DNA of 64,000 nucleotides from Mycobacterium asiaticum (lineage in GTDB: Bacteria > Actinomycetota > Actinomycetes > Mycobacteriales > Mycobacteriaceae): the NCBI RefSeq assembly GCF_001673315.1, contig NZ_LZLQ01000023.1, positions 1-64,000 on the forward strand, written 5' to 3'. The notes under the pieces are model-generated. The model was given only the letters and a program-made list of their open reading frames with translations. It was not told where the DNA came from and did no database searches. Position numbers and translations under genes: made by a program. This document shows, one piece after another, positions 40,571 through 50,100 of the stretch; position 1 is the stretch's first letter, and every line of letters begins with the position of its first letter.

Positions 40571-40576
40571 TAATAT
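40571..40576 (+). promoter_or_regulatory. -10 box for the SDR gene, probably leaderless
   Basis: TAATAT ends 7 nt before the ATG at 40584, placing the transcript start at the start codon; no Shine-Dalgarno is present. No clear -35 box is seen. Confidence 0.45.
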
Positions 40577-40583
40577 TTCAGCC

Positions 40584-41606
40584 ATGAAGGTGCTCGTGAC
40601 GGGAGGGACGGGCTTCACCGGCTCACATACAGCGGCTGCGCTCGCGGCCCAGGGACATGACGTCAGGTTGATGGTGCGAGACGTCGCGAAGGTTCGAACT
40701 GTCTTCGAACCGTTTGGCTTCGTTCCTACCGACGTCGTAGTGGGCGACATGACAGACAGCAGCGCTGTGGAGTCCGCGTTGGCCGAATGCGACGGCGTAA
40801 TCCACACCGCCGCGCTCGTCGATCTGCGACGTTCCACGGCCAAACTTGTTGAGACCACCAATGCGCGCGGAGTTGAATCGGTCATTGGAGGAGCAGCACG
40901 GCGAGGGTTGCCCAGCATCGTGTATGTCTCGTCGCTCATGGTGTTTTTCGAACCTGGGGGACAGCCGATGTCACCGGCGAGTCCGATCACGCCGGGATCC
41001 ACGGCTTACGCTCGATCGAAGGCCGACTCAGAACGCCACGTCCGTCGACTGCAGGAAAACGGCGCCGCGATCCGGATCAGTTATCCGGCCGGAATCATCG
41101 GACCTAATGATCCCGGACCTAGCGCTCTCAATGCCGGCTTGGTTTCTCTCATGAAGCAGGGGTGGCTGATGACCTCAAGCGGACTCCAGATCGTTGACGT
41201 CCGAGACCTTGCAGCGCTGCACGCGAGACTTATTGAATTGCCAGCAGGCCAGCACCGCTACACAGCCGCATCGGCAATGTTGTCCTGGCCCCAGTGGTAC
41301 GACGTGTGTAGCCGCCTCACCGGAACGCGCCCACGGCGTATCTCGGCTCCTGGTGCACTTCTCAGGGCTGCAGGAACGGTAGGAGACATGGTCAAGCGCA
41401 TCTACGACTTCGAATTCCCGATGACTCGCGACGGTATGGAAGTCACAACTAGGTGGCCCGGCGCTGAGGCCGAACGCACCACCCGCGAACTAGGGGTTCC
41501 GTTTCGCGAGCCGGCAGAGTCCCTGCACGACACGCTGGCGTGGATGTACTCCGCGGGATATCTCAGCGCTGCCCAGGTCGGCAGGCTCGCGGAAGAAGCT
41601 GGTTAG
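40584..41606 (+). CDS. NAD-dependent epimerase/dehydratase (extended SDR family)
   Basis: The protein has 340 residues. The Rossmann nucleotide site is VTGGTGFTGSH (about 5-15), then GVIHTAALVD, YVSSLMVF and the catalytic YxxxK in AYARSKAD (about 150). The Ser of the triad is in VSS. The family reduces or epimerises nucleotide sugars, flavonoid-like or steroid-like substrates; the exact one is not evident (3beta-HSD or dihydroflavonol-reductase-like members look similar). It lies between tRNA-Pro and an integrase fragment, so it may be island cargo. A leaderless transcript is likely. Confidence 0.85.
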   Translation: MKVLVTGGTGFTGSHTAAALAAQGHDVRLMVRDVAKVRTVFEPFGFVPTDVVVGDMTDSSAVESALAECDGVIHTAALVDLRRSTAKLVETTNARGVESVIGGAARRGLPSIVYVSSLMVFFEPGGQPMSPASPITPGSTAYARSKADSERHVRRLQENGAAIRISYPAGIIGPNDPGPSALNAGLVSLMKQGWLMTSSGLQIVDVRDLAALHARLIELPAGQHRYTAASAMLSWPQWYDVCSRLTGTRPRRISAPGALLRAAGTVGDMVKRIYDFEFPMTRDGMEVTTRWPGAEAERTTRELGVPFREPAESLHDTLAWMYSAGYLSAAQVGRLAEEAG

Positions 41607-41815
41607 GACGCCGCCCTCACAACGATCTCCGCGATGTCAGAGCGACTGAGAGGATTGTTGGCCTTGCGTGGCCGACGGTCAAGCGATTGTTCAGCTTCCC
41701 CGATGAGTTCCAGTTAGTCGGCACGCGTGCCAGTAAGCAAGCGCGGCATGGTAATTCCGTTGCGTCCTGGCCTGCCAAGTAGGTGTGCGAACACGTGAAG
41801 CAATTCCTACCTGAC
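41607..41815. other. Gap without recognisable gene, inside a likely decayed island
   Basis: Short frames occur on both strands, but none has a credible start, ribosome site or familiar motif. Codon usage looks random compared with the neighbours. It joins directly onto the integrase remnant and may be eroded mobile-element DNA. Confidence 0.4.
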
Positions 41816-42034
41816 TCACCTGTGTAGCGGCACAACACTTCCGGTGTAAATCGGCTTCGGCGTGGCCAGTGCACCGAGTGCAGCGATGTTGCCTGCGTGG
41901 TCGTCGGTTTTGATGAGGTGCGCGTACACGGTCAGCGTGGTCTTGACGTCCCTGTGGCCCATCAGCCCCACCACGCTAATAGGGCGGATTCCGGCAGCAT
42001 TCAACGATCCGCCAATCGTCGACGCGGTCAACAT
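41816..42034 (-). pseudogene. Tyrosine integrase remnant (C-terminal fragment)
   Basis: The 72-codon frame ends a phage-type integrase: IRPISVVGLMGHRDVKTTLTVYAHLI contains the late catalytic His and the nucleophile Tyr, followed by the usual DDHAGNIAALGAL tail. The N-terminal domains and the Arg-Lys-HxxR part are missing; an in-frame TAA stands just before the apparent ATG. It lies 1.3 kb from tRNA-Pro, consistent with an excised or decayed integrative element. No copy of the tRNA 3' end was noticed nearby as the other attachment half-site. Confidence 0.75.
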
Positions 42035-42171
42035 TTAGCCCAAGTGCAAGGAGCAATCGCAGCTGAGTATGCGTCTCTTGCTAGTCCGATGCATCGGGAG
42101 TGATTTCGCCGATGGGCGGGATCCAGTGATAGCCAATGGTATGAGCGGGTCTGTTGTGAGATTCTGCTGAT

Positions 42172-44847
42172 GTGTCCGCGACCGCGGCGGCCGCTCCTTC
42201 GGGGGTGGTGACGTTCCTGTTCACCGATGTCGAGGGTTCGACCCGTCGGTGGGAGACGGACGCGCACGCGATGCGGGCCGCCCTGGCCACCCACGACGGG
42301 GTTTTGCGTGCGGCGATCGAGGCTCACGGCGGTTTCATGTTCAAGCACACCGGGGACGGTGTGTGCGCCGCGTTCGCCTCACCCCGCTCGGCGGTGGCTG
42401 CCGCCATCGATGCACAACGACACCTGGAATTGCCTGTGCGGATGGGGATCGCGACCGGTGAAGCCGAGCCGCACGACGGGGATTACTTCGGTGCCGTGAT
42501 CAATCGTGCTGCACGGGTGATGGCTGCCGGACACGGCGGCCAGATCCTCGTCGCCGCGTCGACGGCAGGTCTGCTCAGCGGAGTGGATCTGGTCGATCTG
42601 GGACCGCGGCGGTTGCGCGATGTCCCTATGCCGATCGGTGTGTTCCAAGTCCGAGCTGCGGGCTTACGCACGAAATTTCCGCCGCTGCGAGCACTGGATA
42701 CGAGTCCGGGCAATCTGCGGCCTTCGGGCACGAGGTTGATCGGACGCGAGGTGGAAGTCGCCGAGATCGAGGCGGCGGTCAAGGCGCATCGGTTGGTGAC
42801 GTTGACCGGGGTCGGTGGGGTCGGCAAGACCCGCCTCGCGATCGAGATCGCTTCCCGGCTGACCGACGAATACCCAGACGGCGTTTGGCTTTTCGAGCTC
42901 GCTGCGGTCACCGATCCGGCGGCGGTACCCGTTGCAGTTGCCGCAATCCTGGGCATCACACAGCAATCTGGCAGGACCGTTAGCGAGTCGCTGGTCGCGG
43001 CGTTGGAGGGCCGGATCCGGCTGTTGGTGATCGATAACTGCGAGCACGTTCTCGACGCTGCCGCCGATCTGATCGAAGCCATCCTTGCTCATTCGGCGAC
43101 GGTACGTATCCTCGCCACCAGCCGCGAAGGCCTCGGGCTACCCGATGAGCGGGTGTGGCCGGTGCGGTCTCTGAAGGCAGCGGGAATCGACTCTGCGGCG
43201 GTGAGTTTGTTCGTCGAACGCGCCCAACGCATTCGACCGCAATTCTCCATGGCCGATGACGACGAAGCCGCCGCGGTCACTGAAATTTGTCAGCGCCTGG
43301 ACGGGATCCCCCTGGCCATCGAACTTGCCGCGTCGCGGATGGCGTCGATGACCGCCGGTGAAATGCGTGATCGTCTCGATCACCGATTCAGGCTGCTGGT
43401 CGGCTCGCGTCGCGGCCTACAACGCCACCACACGCTGCGCCACGCGGTGGCTTGGTCCTATGACCTCCTCGACGACGCCGAAAAGTCTGTCCTGGAACGC
43501 TGTTCCGTCTTCGCGGGGGGATTTGATCTGCAGGGCGCCTGCGCGGTAGCCGGATCAGATGGCCGCGATGAGTACGCCGTCCTCGGGGTGCTCGACGCTC
43601 TGGTGCGCAAGTCGCTGTTGCTCGCCGTGCGGTCGGGCGGACGCACCCGGTATTCGATGCTGGAAACGATCCGTGAGTTCGCCGAGGAGCAACTAGTCGC
43701 CGGCGGTGCCTCTGTCGAAATTCGGGACGTCCACTCGCGGTACTTCGCCGCATGGGAAGCCGACATCATGGCGCTATGGGATGGCCCGCGCCAACGCGAT
43801 GCGTTGGACTGGTTCACAGTCGAGTTGGCCAATCTGCGCACGGCCTTTCGGTGGGCTGGCGATCATGGCGACCTGGACGCGGGCATCGCCATCGCTGCCT
43901 ATGCAGGGTTGCTGGGTCCATTCCTCGAGAACTTCGAACCCATAGCGTGGGCAGAAGAGTTAATCGAGTCCGGCCGCGTCGTCGAACACCCTCGTCTCGC
44001 CGCCTTATGCGTGGTGGGATCGCTGTGTTGTCTCGTCGGACGCTTCGAAGAGGCTGTGCGCTATAGCGAAATCGGCCAGACAGTTATCGCCGCTGCCAGC
44101 GATAAGGTGTCGTACTTCGGTGAGCCCTTTCTCGGTAGTGCGTATTTGTTCGTCGGCCAGCCCGAACGGTATGTCGAGTTGTGCCGTGCCCAGGTGGCAC
44201 GCACTGGCGACGACAATGCATTCGCCAGGGCGAACATGGTGTTCGCGCTAGCCGTCACCGGCTCGGGCAACGAGGCGGCGGTGACCGCCGACGGCCTCAT
44301 CGACGACGCCGAAGCGACCGGGAATCCGTGGGTGCTTGCCTACGCACTTTTCGCGTGCGGGTATGCCTTCCGCGCCACTGCCCCAGACCGCGCGCTCGAG
44401 GCATTCCGCCGCAGCGTCCGCGTCGCGCAGGACAGTGGCAACCGCTTTTTTGAAACGCAATTCTCCTACTGGCTGACCGGACTTGAGGCGGAGCACGGGG
44501 ACCACTTGGCGACGCTGAGCTCTTTGGACTCGGCAATTCGGAGTCAACACGAGTCAGGCAACCTGGGCATGCTGCATAACACGCTGGCTATCCTCGTCGT
44601 CCTTCTCGATCGGCTTGGACACCACGAACCGGCGTCCGTGATCGCCGGCTTCGCAACGGTCAATCCCATGGCCGCAACGACCTTGCCTGAACTCGGAACA
44701 GTTATGACGCACTCGCGCGCGATCCTCGGGAACCAACCCTTCGAATCGTTGGCCCACCAGGGAGAAATGATGACCGTTGCAGCCGTCGTGGCGTACGCTC
44801 ACGACCAAATCGACCAGGCCCGAACCGATCTCGAGCACTCGCGTTGA
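42172..44847 (+). CDS. Adenylate cyclase-domain / NB-ARC-type ATPase regulator
   Basis: The protein has 891 residues from GTG 42172. The class III nucleotide cyclase domain (about 10-170) has metal Asp in FLFTDVEGST, KHTGDGVCAAF and VINRAARVMAAGHGGQI. The STAND-type ATPase (about 190-480) has Walker A GVGGVGKTRLA (near 215), Walker B LLVIDNCEHV and GIPLAIELAASRM. The C-terminal part is a TPR-like helical array (about 560-880). There is no LuxR helix-turn-helix at the end, unlike many relatives. M. tuberculosis has several such proteins (Rv1358/Rv2488c type). The signal sensed and whether cAMP is made are not evident. No Shine-Dalgarno is seen. Confidence 0.88.
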   Translation: MSATAAAAPSGVVTFLFTDVEGSTRRWETDAHAMRAALATHDGVLRAAIEAHGGFMFKHTGDGVCAAFASPRSAVAAAIDAQRHLELPVRMGIATGEAEPHDGDYFGAVINRAARVMAAGHGGQILVAASTAGLLSGVDLVDLGPRRLRDVPMPIGVFQVRAAGLRTKFPPLRALDTSPGNLRPSGTRLIGREVEVAEIEAAVKAHRLVTLTGVGGVGKTRLAIEIASRLTDEYPDGVWLFELAAVTDPAAVPVAVAAILGITQQSGRTVSESLVAALEGRIRLLVIDNCEHVLDAAADLIEAILAHSATVRILATSREGLGLPDERVWPVRSLKAAGIDSAAVSLFVERAQRIRPQFSMADDDEAAAVTEICQRLDGIPLAIELAASRMASMTAGEMRDRLDHRFRLLVGSRRGLQRHHTLRHAVAWSYDLLDDAEKSVLERCSVFAGGFDLQGACAVAGSDGRDEYAVLGVLDALVRKSLLLAVRSGGRTRYSMLETIREFAEEQLVAGGASVEIRDVHSRYFAAWEADIMALWDGPRQRDALDWFTVELANLRTAFRWAGDHGDLDAGIAIAAYAGLLGPFLENFEPIAWAEELIESGRVVEHPRLAALCVVGSLCCLVGRFEEAVRYSEIGQTVIAAASDKVSYFGEPFLGSAYLFVGQPERYVELCRAQVARTGDDNAFARANMVFALAVTGSGNEAAVTADGLIDDAEATGNPWVLAYALFACGYAFRATAPDRALEAFRRSVRVAQDSGNRFFETQFSYWLTGLEAEHGDHLATLSSLDSAIRSQHESGNLGMLHNTLAILVVLLDRLGHHEPASVIAGFATVNPMAATTLPELGTVMTHSRAILGNQPFESLAHQGEMMTVAAVVAYAHDQIDQARTDLEHSR

Positions 44848-44954
44848 GCTGCGCTGGTCAGATTCTGCCGAAGACTGCCCGACGGCCCGCACAGCGTGTG
44901 GAGAGTGTGGCCGCCGTCGACGCCTCGGGCGAACTGCCGACGCGGTAACTCAGG

Positions 44955-45107
44955 TTAGTGGTGCGGCGGGCGCTCGTCGCGGAGCCGGTCCTCGTCGTAC
45001 GCCTCGCGCACCTGTTCCTCGTCGCCGAACCGCTCCAAGTCCTCCCGCGTGACGTGCACCCGCGGGGATTTCCGCTCGGGTCGTGGACGGGTGGGTTCGG
45101 TGGCCAT
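44955..45107 (-). CDS. Small hypothetical protein (50 aa), charged
   Basis: ATG 45107 opens a 50-codon frame, 24 nt after the amidohydrolase stop on the same strand. The product is very polar: MATEPTRPRPERKSPRVHVT then REDLERFGDEEQVREAYDED. Codon choice has the strong third-position G/C bias of real genes. No motif is recognised. It is probably cotranscribed with the amidohydrolase. The 107 nt between it and the convergent cyclase gene hold nothing else. Confidence 0.6.
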   Translation of the reverse strand: MATEPTRPRPERKSPRVHVTREDLERFGDEEQVREAYDEDRLRDERPPHH

Positions 45108-45131
45108 CAGGCTATTGTCTCCACGTACCCC

Positions 45132-46394
45132 TCAGGCCTTCGCGAGCTGCTTCTGCTCGTACAGCCGCGCCCACTCGCTGCGAGGTCGGATCGAGACGTC
45201 GACGTCGGTGGCCTTCGCCCGCAGCGCGGCGACGGTTGCCTGCTCGCGAGGTGTGCGCGCGAACGGATCCCAGCCGAAGAACGAGCTCGAGTTCTGCCAG
45301 GTGATCTTGTTGATGTCAGAGTCGTCGGCGCCGGCGGCGTCCAACTCGGCCAGCACCATCTCGGGTGCGTCGGGCCAGAAGCAGTCGGAGTGCGGGTAGT
45401 CGCACTCCCAGGCGATGATGTCGATCCCGATCTCGTGCCGCAGCTTCAGCGACGTCTTGTCGGTGACGTAGCACGCCAGTGAATGTTCGCGAAACACGTC
45501 GCTGGGCAATTTGTCGCCGAAGTCGCGGCGCAACCACTTCTGGTTCGTGTAATGCCGATCGCTTCGGTCTAGGTAGAAGGGGATCCAGCCGATGCCGCCC
45601 TCGGAGAACGCGAACTTCAGGTCTGGGTAGTTGCGCATCGCCGGACCCCACAGCAGGTCCTGCGCGCACATCGCCGATACCTGGGTAGCCAGGATGATCA
45701 AGTTGTCGATCGGCGCGTTCGGAGCCATGCTGATCGCCCCGAAGCCGGTGCCGATGTGCAGACACATCACCACGTTCTCCTCGGAGAGGGTCCGGAACAC
45801 TGGACCCCAGTATTCGTCGTCGTGGTAGCTCGGAAGGCCTTCCAGGTGAGGCAATTCCGGCATGGTCACCGCATGGCAACCTTTGGCGGCGACGCGACGG
45901 ATCTCCGCACACATCGCCTGCGGGTTCCACGTCGGCAGGATGGCGATCGGGATGAACCGGTCCGGGTAGCTGCCCGCCCACTCGTCGATGTGCCAATCGT
46001 TGTAGGCCGACACCATCACCAGCGTCACGTCCTCGCGGTGCATGTTGAGGTGCCGTGCGGAGAACCCGGTAAAAGTCGGGAAGCACATCGACGCGAGGAT
46101 GCCGTTGCGATTCATGTCGCGCACCCGCTCGTGCACGTCGTACACGCCGGGTCGCATCTCGGCGAAGCCCGCGGGGTCGCGGCCCCATTCCTCCGCCGGC
46201 CAGGACACCACTGCATTGAGCCCACTGACGCCTTGCGGCCTGCCCTGGTACATCCACTGGTCGACGCCCTTATCGTCGGTGACGACGATCGGCGCTTCCG
46301 ACTTGTACTTGGTCGGAACATGGTTGAGGAACATGTCCGGCGGCTCGACCACATGGTCGTCGATGCTCACCAGGATCAAATCGTCGACGTTCAT
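45132..46394 (-). CDS. Amidohydrolase family protein (amidohydrolase 2 / ACMSD-like)
   Basis: The protein has 420 residues from ATG 46394, chosen for AAGGA 6 nt before it; an earlier GTG at 46454 would give 440. The metal-dependent TIM-barrel family is indicated by SIDDHVVEPPDMF at the start (modified HxH-type site: Asp-His), MCLHIGTGFG with a ligand His in the middle, and WECDYPHSDCFWPDA near the end with the catalytic Asp region. Actinobacterial members decarboxylate or hydrolyse ring-cleavage products, but the substrate here is unknown. It is flanked by two cyclase/ATPase regulators and has a palindromic site upstream. Confidence 0.85.
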   Translation of the reverse strand: MNVDDLILVSIDDHVVEPPDMFLNHVPTKYKSEAPIVVTDDKGVDQWMYQGRPQGVSGLNAVVSWPAEEWGRDPAGFAEMRPGVYDVHERVRDMNRNGILASMCFPTFTGFSARHLNMHREDVTLVMVSAYNDWHIDEWAGSYPDRFIPIAILPTWNPQAMCAEIRRVAAKGCHAVTMPELPHLEGLPSYHDDEYWGPVFRTLSEENVVMCLHIGTGFGAISMAPNAPIDNLIILATQVSAMCAQDLLWGPAMRNYPDLKFAFSEGGIGWIPFYLDRSDRHYTNQKWLRRDFGDKLPSDVFREHSLACYVTDKTSLKLRHEIGIDIIAWECDYPHSDCFWPDAPEMVLAELDAAGADDSDINKITWQNSSSFFGWDPFARTPREQATVAALRAKATDVDVSIRPRSEWARLYEQKQLAKA

Positions 46395-46716
46395 GGGTTT
46401 CCTTGTCGGGACGGAGATTGGCTGTGGCGCGGTCTGGGTGCTGGACATCACCAACTGGAGATCCGGGCGTCAACCATCTTGACCATCGAGGTGACTGTCC
46501 GAGGTGATGCCATCTTTCGCGGTCAGAATCACTGTAACCACAGTCCCGGCCCCGACAGTCGATGTCCCTGGAATCCCAGCGATTCGGGCTGACGAATTGC
46601 CTGGGGGCGGCACCTCCCAGACGCGAACATCCTGACGGTTTGCTCAGGTCGGACACAAGTTCAGTGCCGCAGTGCGACCCCGAACATGACGCTGAGCGAG
46701 TAGGACTACAAGCGTG
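46395..46716. other. Divergent intergenic region upstream of the amidohydrolase
   Basis: This 322-nt stretch separates two divergent genes. It holds the ACTGT palindrome cluster (46493-46559). On the minus strand TTGACG precedes the amidohydrolase, but no good -10 follows at 17 nt. No further gene is seen. Confidence 0.5.
46530..46543. promoter_or_regulatory. Palindromic operator candidate before the amidohydrolase
   Basis: ACTGT-AACC-ACAGT is a perfect 5-4-5 inverted repeat. Related half-sites GACTGTC (46493-46499) and GACAGTC (46553-46559) flank it. The cluster lies about 135-165 nt before the amidohydrolase start, fitting a dimeric regulator such as a TetR or GntR protein. No such regulator is encoded next to it. 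Confidence 0.35.
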
Positions 46717-47019
46717 ATGAACATGCAGGAGTTGGCTCACGAGCTCAACATCGACACCGGCTCGTCGCCCGACGAGGCGAGGGCACTGTTGGTGCGTGGC
46801 CTCGCCACACTCGAGACGGTCGACGGCATCACCGAGGAGTACCTCGCGTCAGCCAGAAGTTCGATGAACGGTCCCGACCTCGAGGAGTTCGAACGCAACG
46901 TCCGGTCGACGCATCGGCAGATGGTGCGCATTTCCATCGAGCCGGTATGGGCGCGATTTTTCGACTTCGGCGCAGGCCGGCTACCCGCTTTCCTTGCGGA
47001 CTTGGTCAACGACGATTAG
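46717..47019 (+). CDS. Hypothetical protein (100 aa)
   Basis: The product starts at ATG 46717 (GTG 46714 directly before it is an alternative) and is acidic and helical: MQELAHELNIDTGSSPDEARALLVRGLATLETVDG, then EEFERNVRSTHRQMVRISIEPVWARFFDFG. It has no signal peptide, membrane segment or known motif. It is divergent from the amidohydrolase and converges on the second cyclase gene. No function can be given; the coding bias supports a real gene. Confidence 0.6.
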   Translation: MNMQELAHELNIDTGSSPDEARALLVRGLATLETVDGITEEYLASARSSMNGPDLEEFERNVRSTHRQMVRISIEPVWARFFDFGAGRLPAFLADLVNDD

Positions 47020-47115
47020 CCCGCACAAACCGGTATTGACTGGGGACATGGACGATGACGCAAGGCTCGCAGCGATGCCGCCCAATCGCGTCAGCACAAG
47101 CTAGGGGAGAACTGT

Positions 47116-50100
47116 TCAGCTTGTGCCCAGCGCGGCCGAGGCCCTGGCCAGCTCGGTCAGTGCACTCTCTGCCGACACTCGCTCGATCGCATCAGCAAGG
47201 GCGGAGCGTGCGGGCTGCCCACGCAATTCGAAGTCGTCCAGGGCGGAACGCAATTCGAACAGGTGCGCCTTCTGCCGCCGCGCCAATTGCAGGGCCGCCT
47301 GCAATTCGGTACGACGGTCGACCGGGTCCTGTTCGGTATGGGAACGAAGCCGCACCAGTTCCGAATCGTAGAAAGACATGCCGGTTTCCCGGGCCAGTCG
47401 CAGCGCGGCATCCAGCCGAACGCGCGCGTCATCGAATTGAGTTGCCGCGATCATCAACCGCGCGAGCGCTCCCTCGAAGAATGTGAGATACACGTTCAGG
47501 TCCGCAGTTCGCAAGTCGTCAACCAGACCGCTGATATAGGTGATGCGATCCGAAAACGCCGGAGAGGGACCATCTTCGGCGAATGCCGTCCAGGCATCGA
47601 CAACGGCCTGTTGGATTGTGCCGCGCAGACGCCACTGATCGAAACCATGCCGCTGAGCGTCTTCGATCATCTCTACCGTCAGCGCGGATGCCTGGTCGAG
47701 CTGGCCGGCTTCCATGCGCATCCAGACTTCCGCGAAACGCAAGTACGCGAGGCTATATGGGCCCTGGGGAAAGCCAAGCCCCTCAACGCAATGCGCGGCC
47801 TGCGCCAGCTCTGTTTCAGCGGCGGACAAGTCACCTTGCACCAACCGGACCAGTGCCAAATGAATGCGTGCAGCAACGATAGGGTCGATTGGGAGGAAGC
47901 CGACCGTTTCGGTCTCGCGGTTGTCGGTCGCGCCCCCACCGGTGGCCAGCTCCAAATTCAAACAGGCGTCGGCAAATTCACCCCGGAGAAACGACAGCAC
48001 CCCTGACCACGCGGCGAGTCGCGGCCAGAACCCTGGGCGCCATTGTTCCAGGGCGGCCCGCAACAGTTCGAGCGCTTGGGTCGCTCTGTTCAAGTCCGCG
48101 CGTCCGGTGTAGTACCCGGTCAACACTCCTAATGTCGCGAAGAGCTCTTGCGCCGTTGAAGTGCGGCCACGGCTGGCGGTGGGCACTTCGGCGCCCACCA
48201 GTTGCAGGCAGCGCTCCAAATCGGTGGCGACGACCGGGCTCGAGGGACTGACCGCGCTGCCCGCAAGGAATCCCCGGCCTAGTCGCAACGCGACCTCGCG
48301 GCGGTCGCGATCGGGACCGGGCGCGCATCGATCCAGCTGGGTGAGGGCGTCGCTGAGGTGTCCGCGCGCCTCGGCGAGGGCGCCGCGGCGACGTGCGGAC
48401 GCTGAGGCCTGTTGATGAGCGGATGCGGCATCGTCGAATCGCTCGGCCTGCGTGTAGTGGTTCGCCACCAGACCCCAGTCCGGTTCGCCACTGAACCCGC
48501 ACAGTGCGTCACCCACCCGGGCGTGCAGGTGGCGGCGCACGCTTGGCGGTGCCAACTCGACGGCGACCTCGCGCAGTAGTTCGTGACGGAACCGCCAGCC
48601 GCCGGCATTCGACGGTTCGAGCACTCGCGCGGCGGCGAGTTCGTCGATGACACGGTGGAGGTCGTCGTCGTCCATATCGACTACGGATCGCAACAGACTG
48701 GTATCGATGTAACGGCCGATGACGGCAGCTGCCTCAACCACTGGTACCACCTTCGCGCTCGCCCGCAGCCTGGCGAACAACGGCTCGTAAAGAGCTTCTG
48801 GCACACCAACTTCGGTAATCCCGGCGACCACCTGTTCGATGTAGAACGGCAAGCCGTCGCAGCGGGACCGGATGGTGGCCTGTTCCTGCGGTGTCAGCGC
48901 GGGGTTCAGGGCGGTAATGAGTTCGTCGCTCTCCGCCTCCGTTAACGGCCGCAACTCGAACACGTTCACCGGCCACCGATCTGGCAGCCAGTCTCGGTGC
49001 CGTGCCGTGACGATCACCAGCAGGCGGCCTGCTGACGCGTCCAGCACGCCGGCAAGCACTTCGAGGCTGGTGGAATCGAACCAGTGTGCATCTTCGGCTA
49101 CCACCAGGCCGGGCCGGTCCGCAAACCAGGCCAACAGATAGGTCTGTACTGCCTCGGAGATCATGCTGTAAAGCTCGGGCCCCTGATCGGAGACGGCTTG
49201 ATATCCGTGCTGCGCATCGATGTTGAGCACCGGAGCGAGCAGTGGAATGAAACGGACAGGATCCAGGCCCACCCTTTCCAGCTCGGCATTGAGCAACTCG
49301 AGTCGTTCGGCAGGTGCAGTGAAACGACTTATGCCGCAATGCCGTTCGATCAGCGAACGCACCGGATGCATGCCGCCGGCGGTGTGGAAGGGTGAACCGA
49401 TCAGTTCCATTACAGCGCCGTCGGTCTGCCTGACCAGCGTTTCGCCCGCCGTGGCCAACCGGCTTTTGCCGATGCCTGGTTCACCGCAGAACACCACGCC
49501 CGGCGTATCCAAGCGCCCTGCTTGCGCCTGAGCCCAGCTCACCTGAAGGTGCTGCCACTCACCCGAGCGCCCCACCAGCGGTCCCTGCGTTACCCGCGTC
49601 GGTACCGCGCGTTCACCGACCACTTTGTAGTGGGCAATAAGGCCGGGCACACCCTTGACTGGGGCCGCCGGGCAACTCTCCAGGTCGAATGCGTCGCGAA
49701 CGAGGCGCGCGACGGCTTCGGAGACCACGACCCCACCAGGTGAGGCCAGCCCACATACCCGCGCAGCCAGGTTCGCGCCCAGCCCGTACACGTCTTCTTG
49801 AGCGGTGTCCAGGTAAACAACTCCGCGGTGCACGCCGACCCGAGCGTTAACTTCGAATCCGAAGCGGGCCTTTGCCTGTTCGCTTAATCGTGCGACGCCA
49901 CGATTGATCTCCAACCCGGCAAGCACGGCCCGTCGTACGTCATTCTCATGAGCGACCGGGTGACCGAACACTGCCAGCAACCCGTCACCGTGCGTGGAGC
50001 CGATGTGGCCACCGAATTGGTTCACGATCGCAAGCACGCGTTCGCGGTAGCGGCCGACCACCAGGCGATACGTCTCGGGTTCGGTGCTGGTGGACAGTGC

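Noticed and set aside
41617..41874. Possible 85-codon minus-strand gene beside the integrase remnant
   Set aside because: It overlaps the remnant's end, and has no motif and no coding bias.
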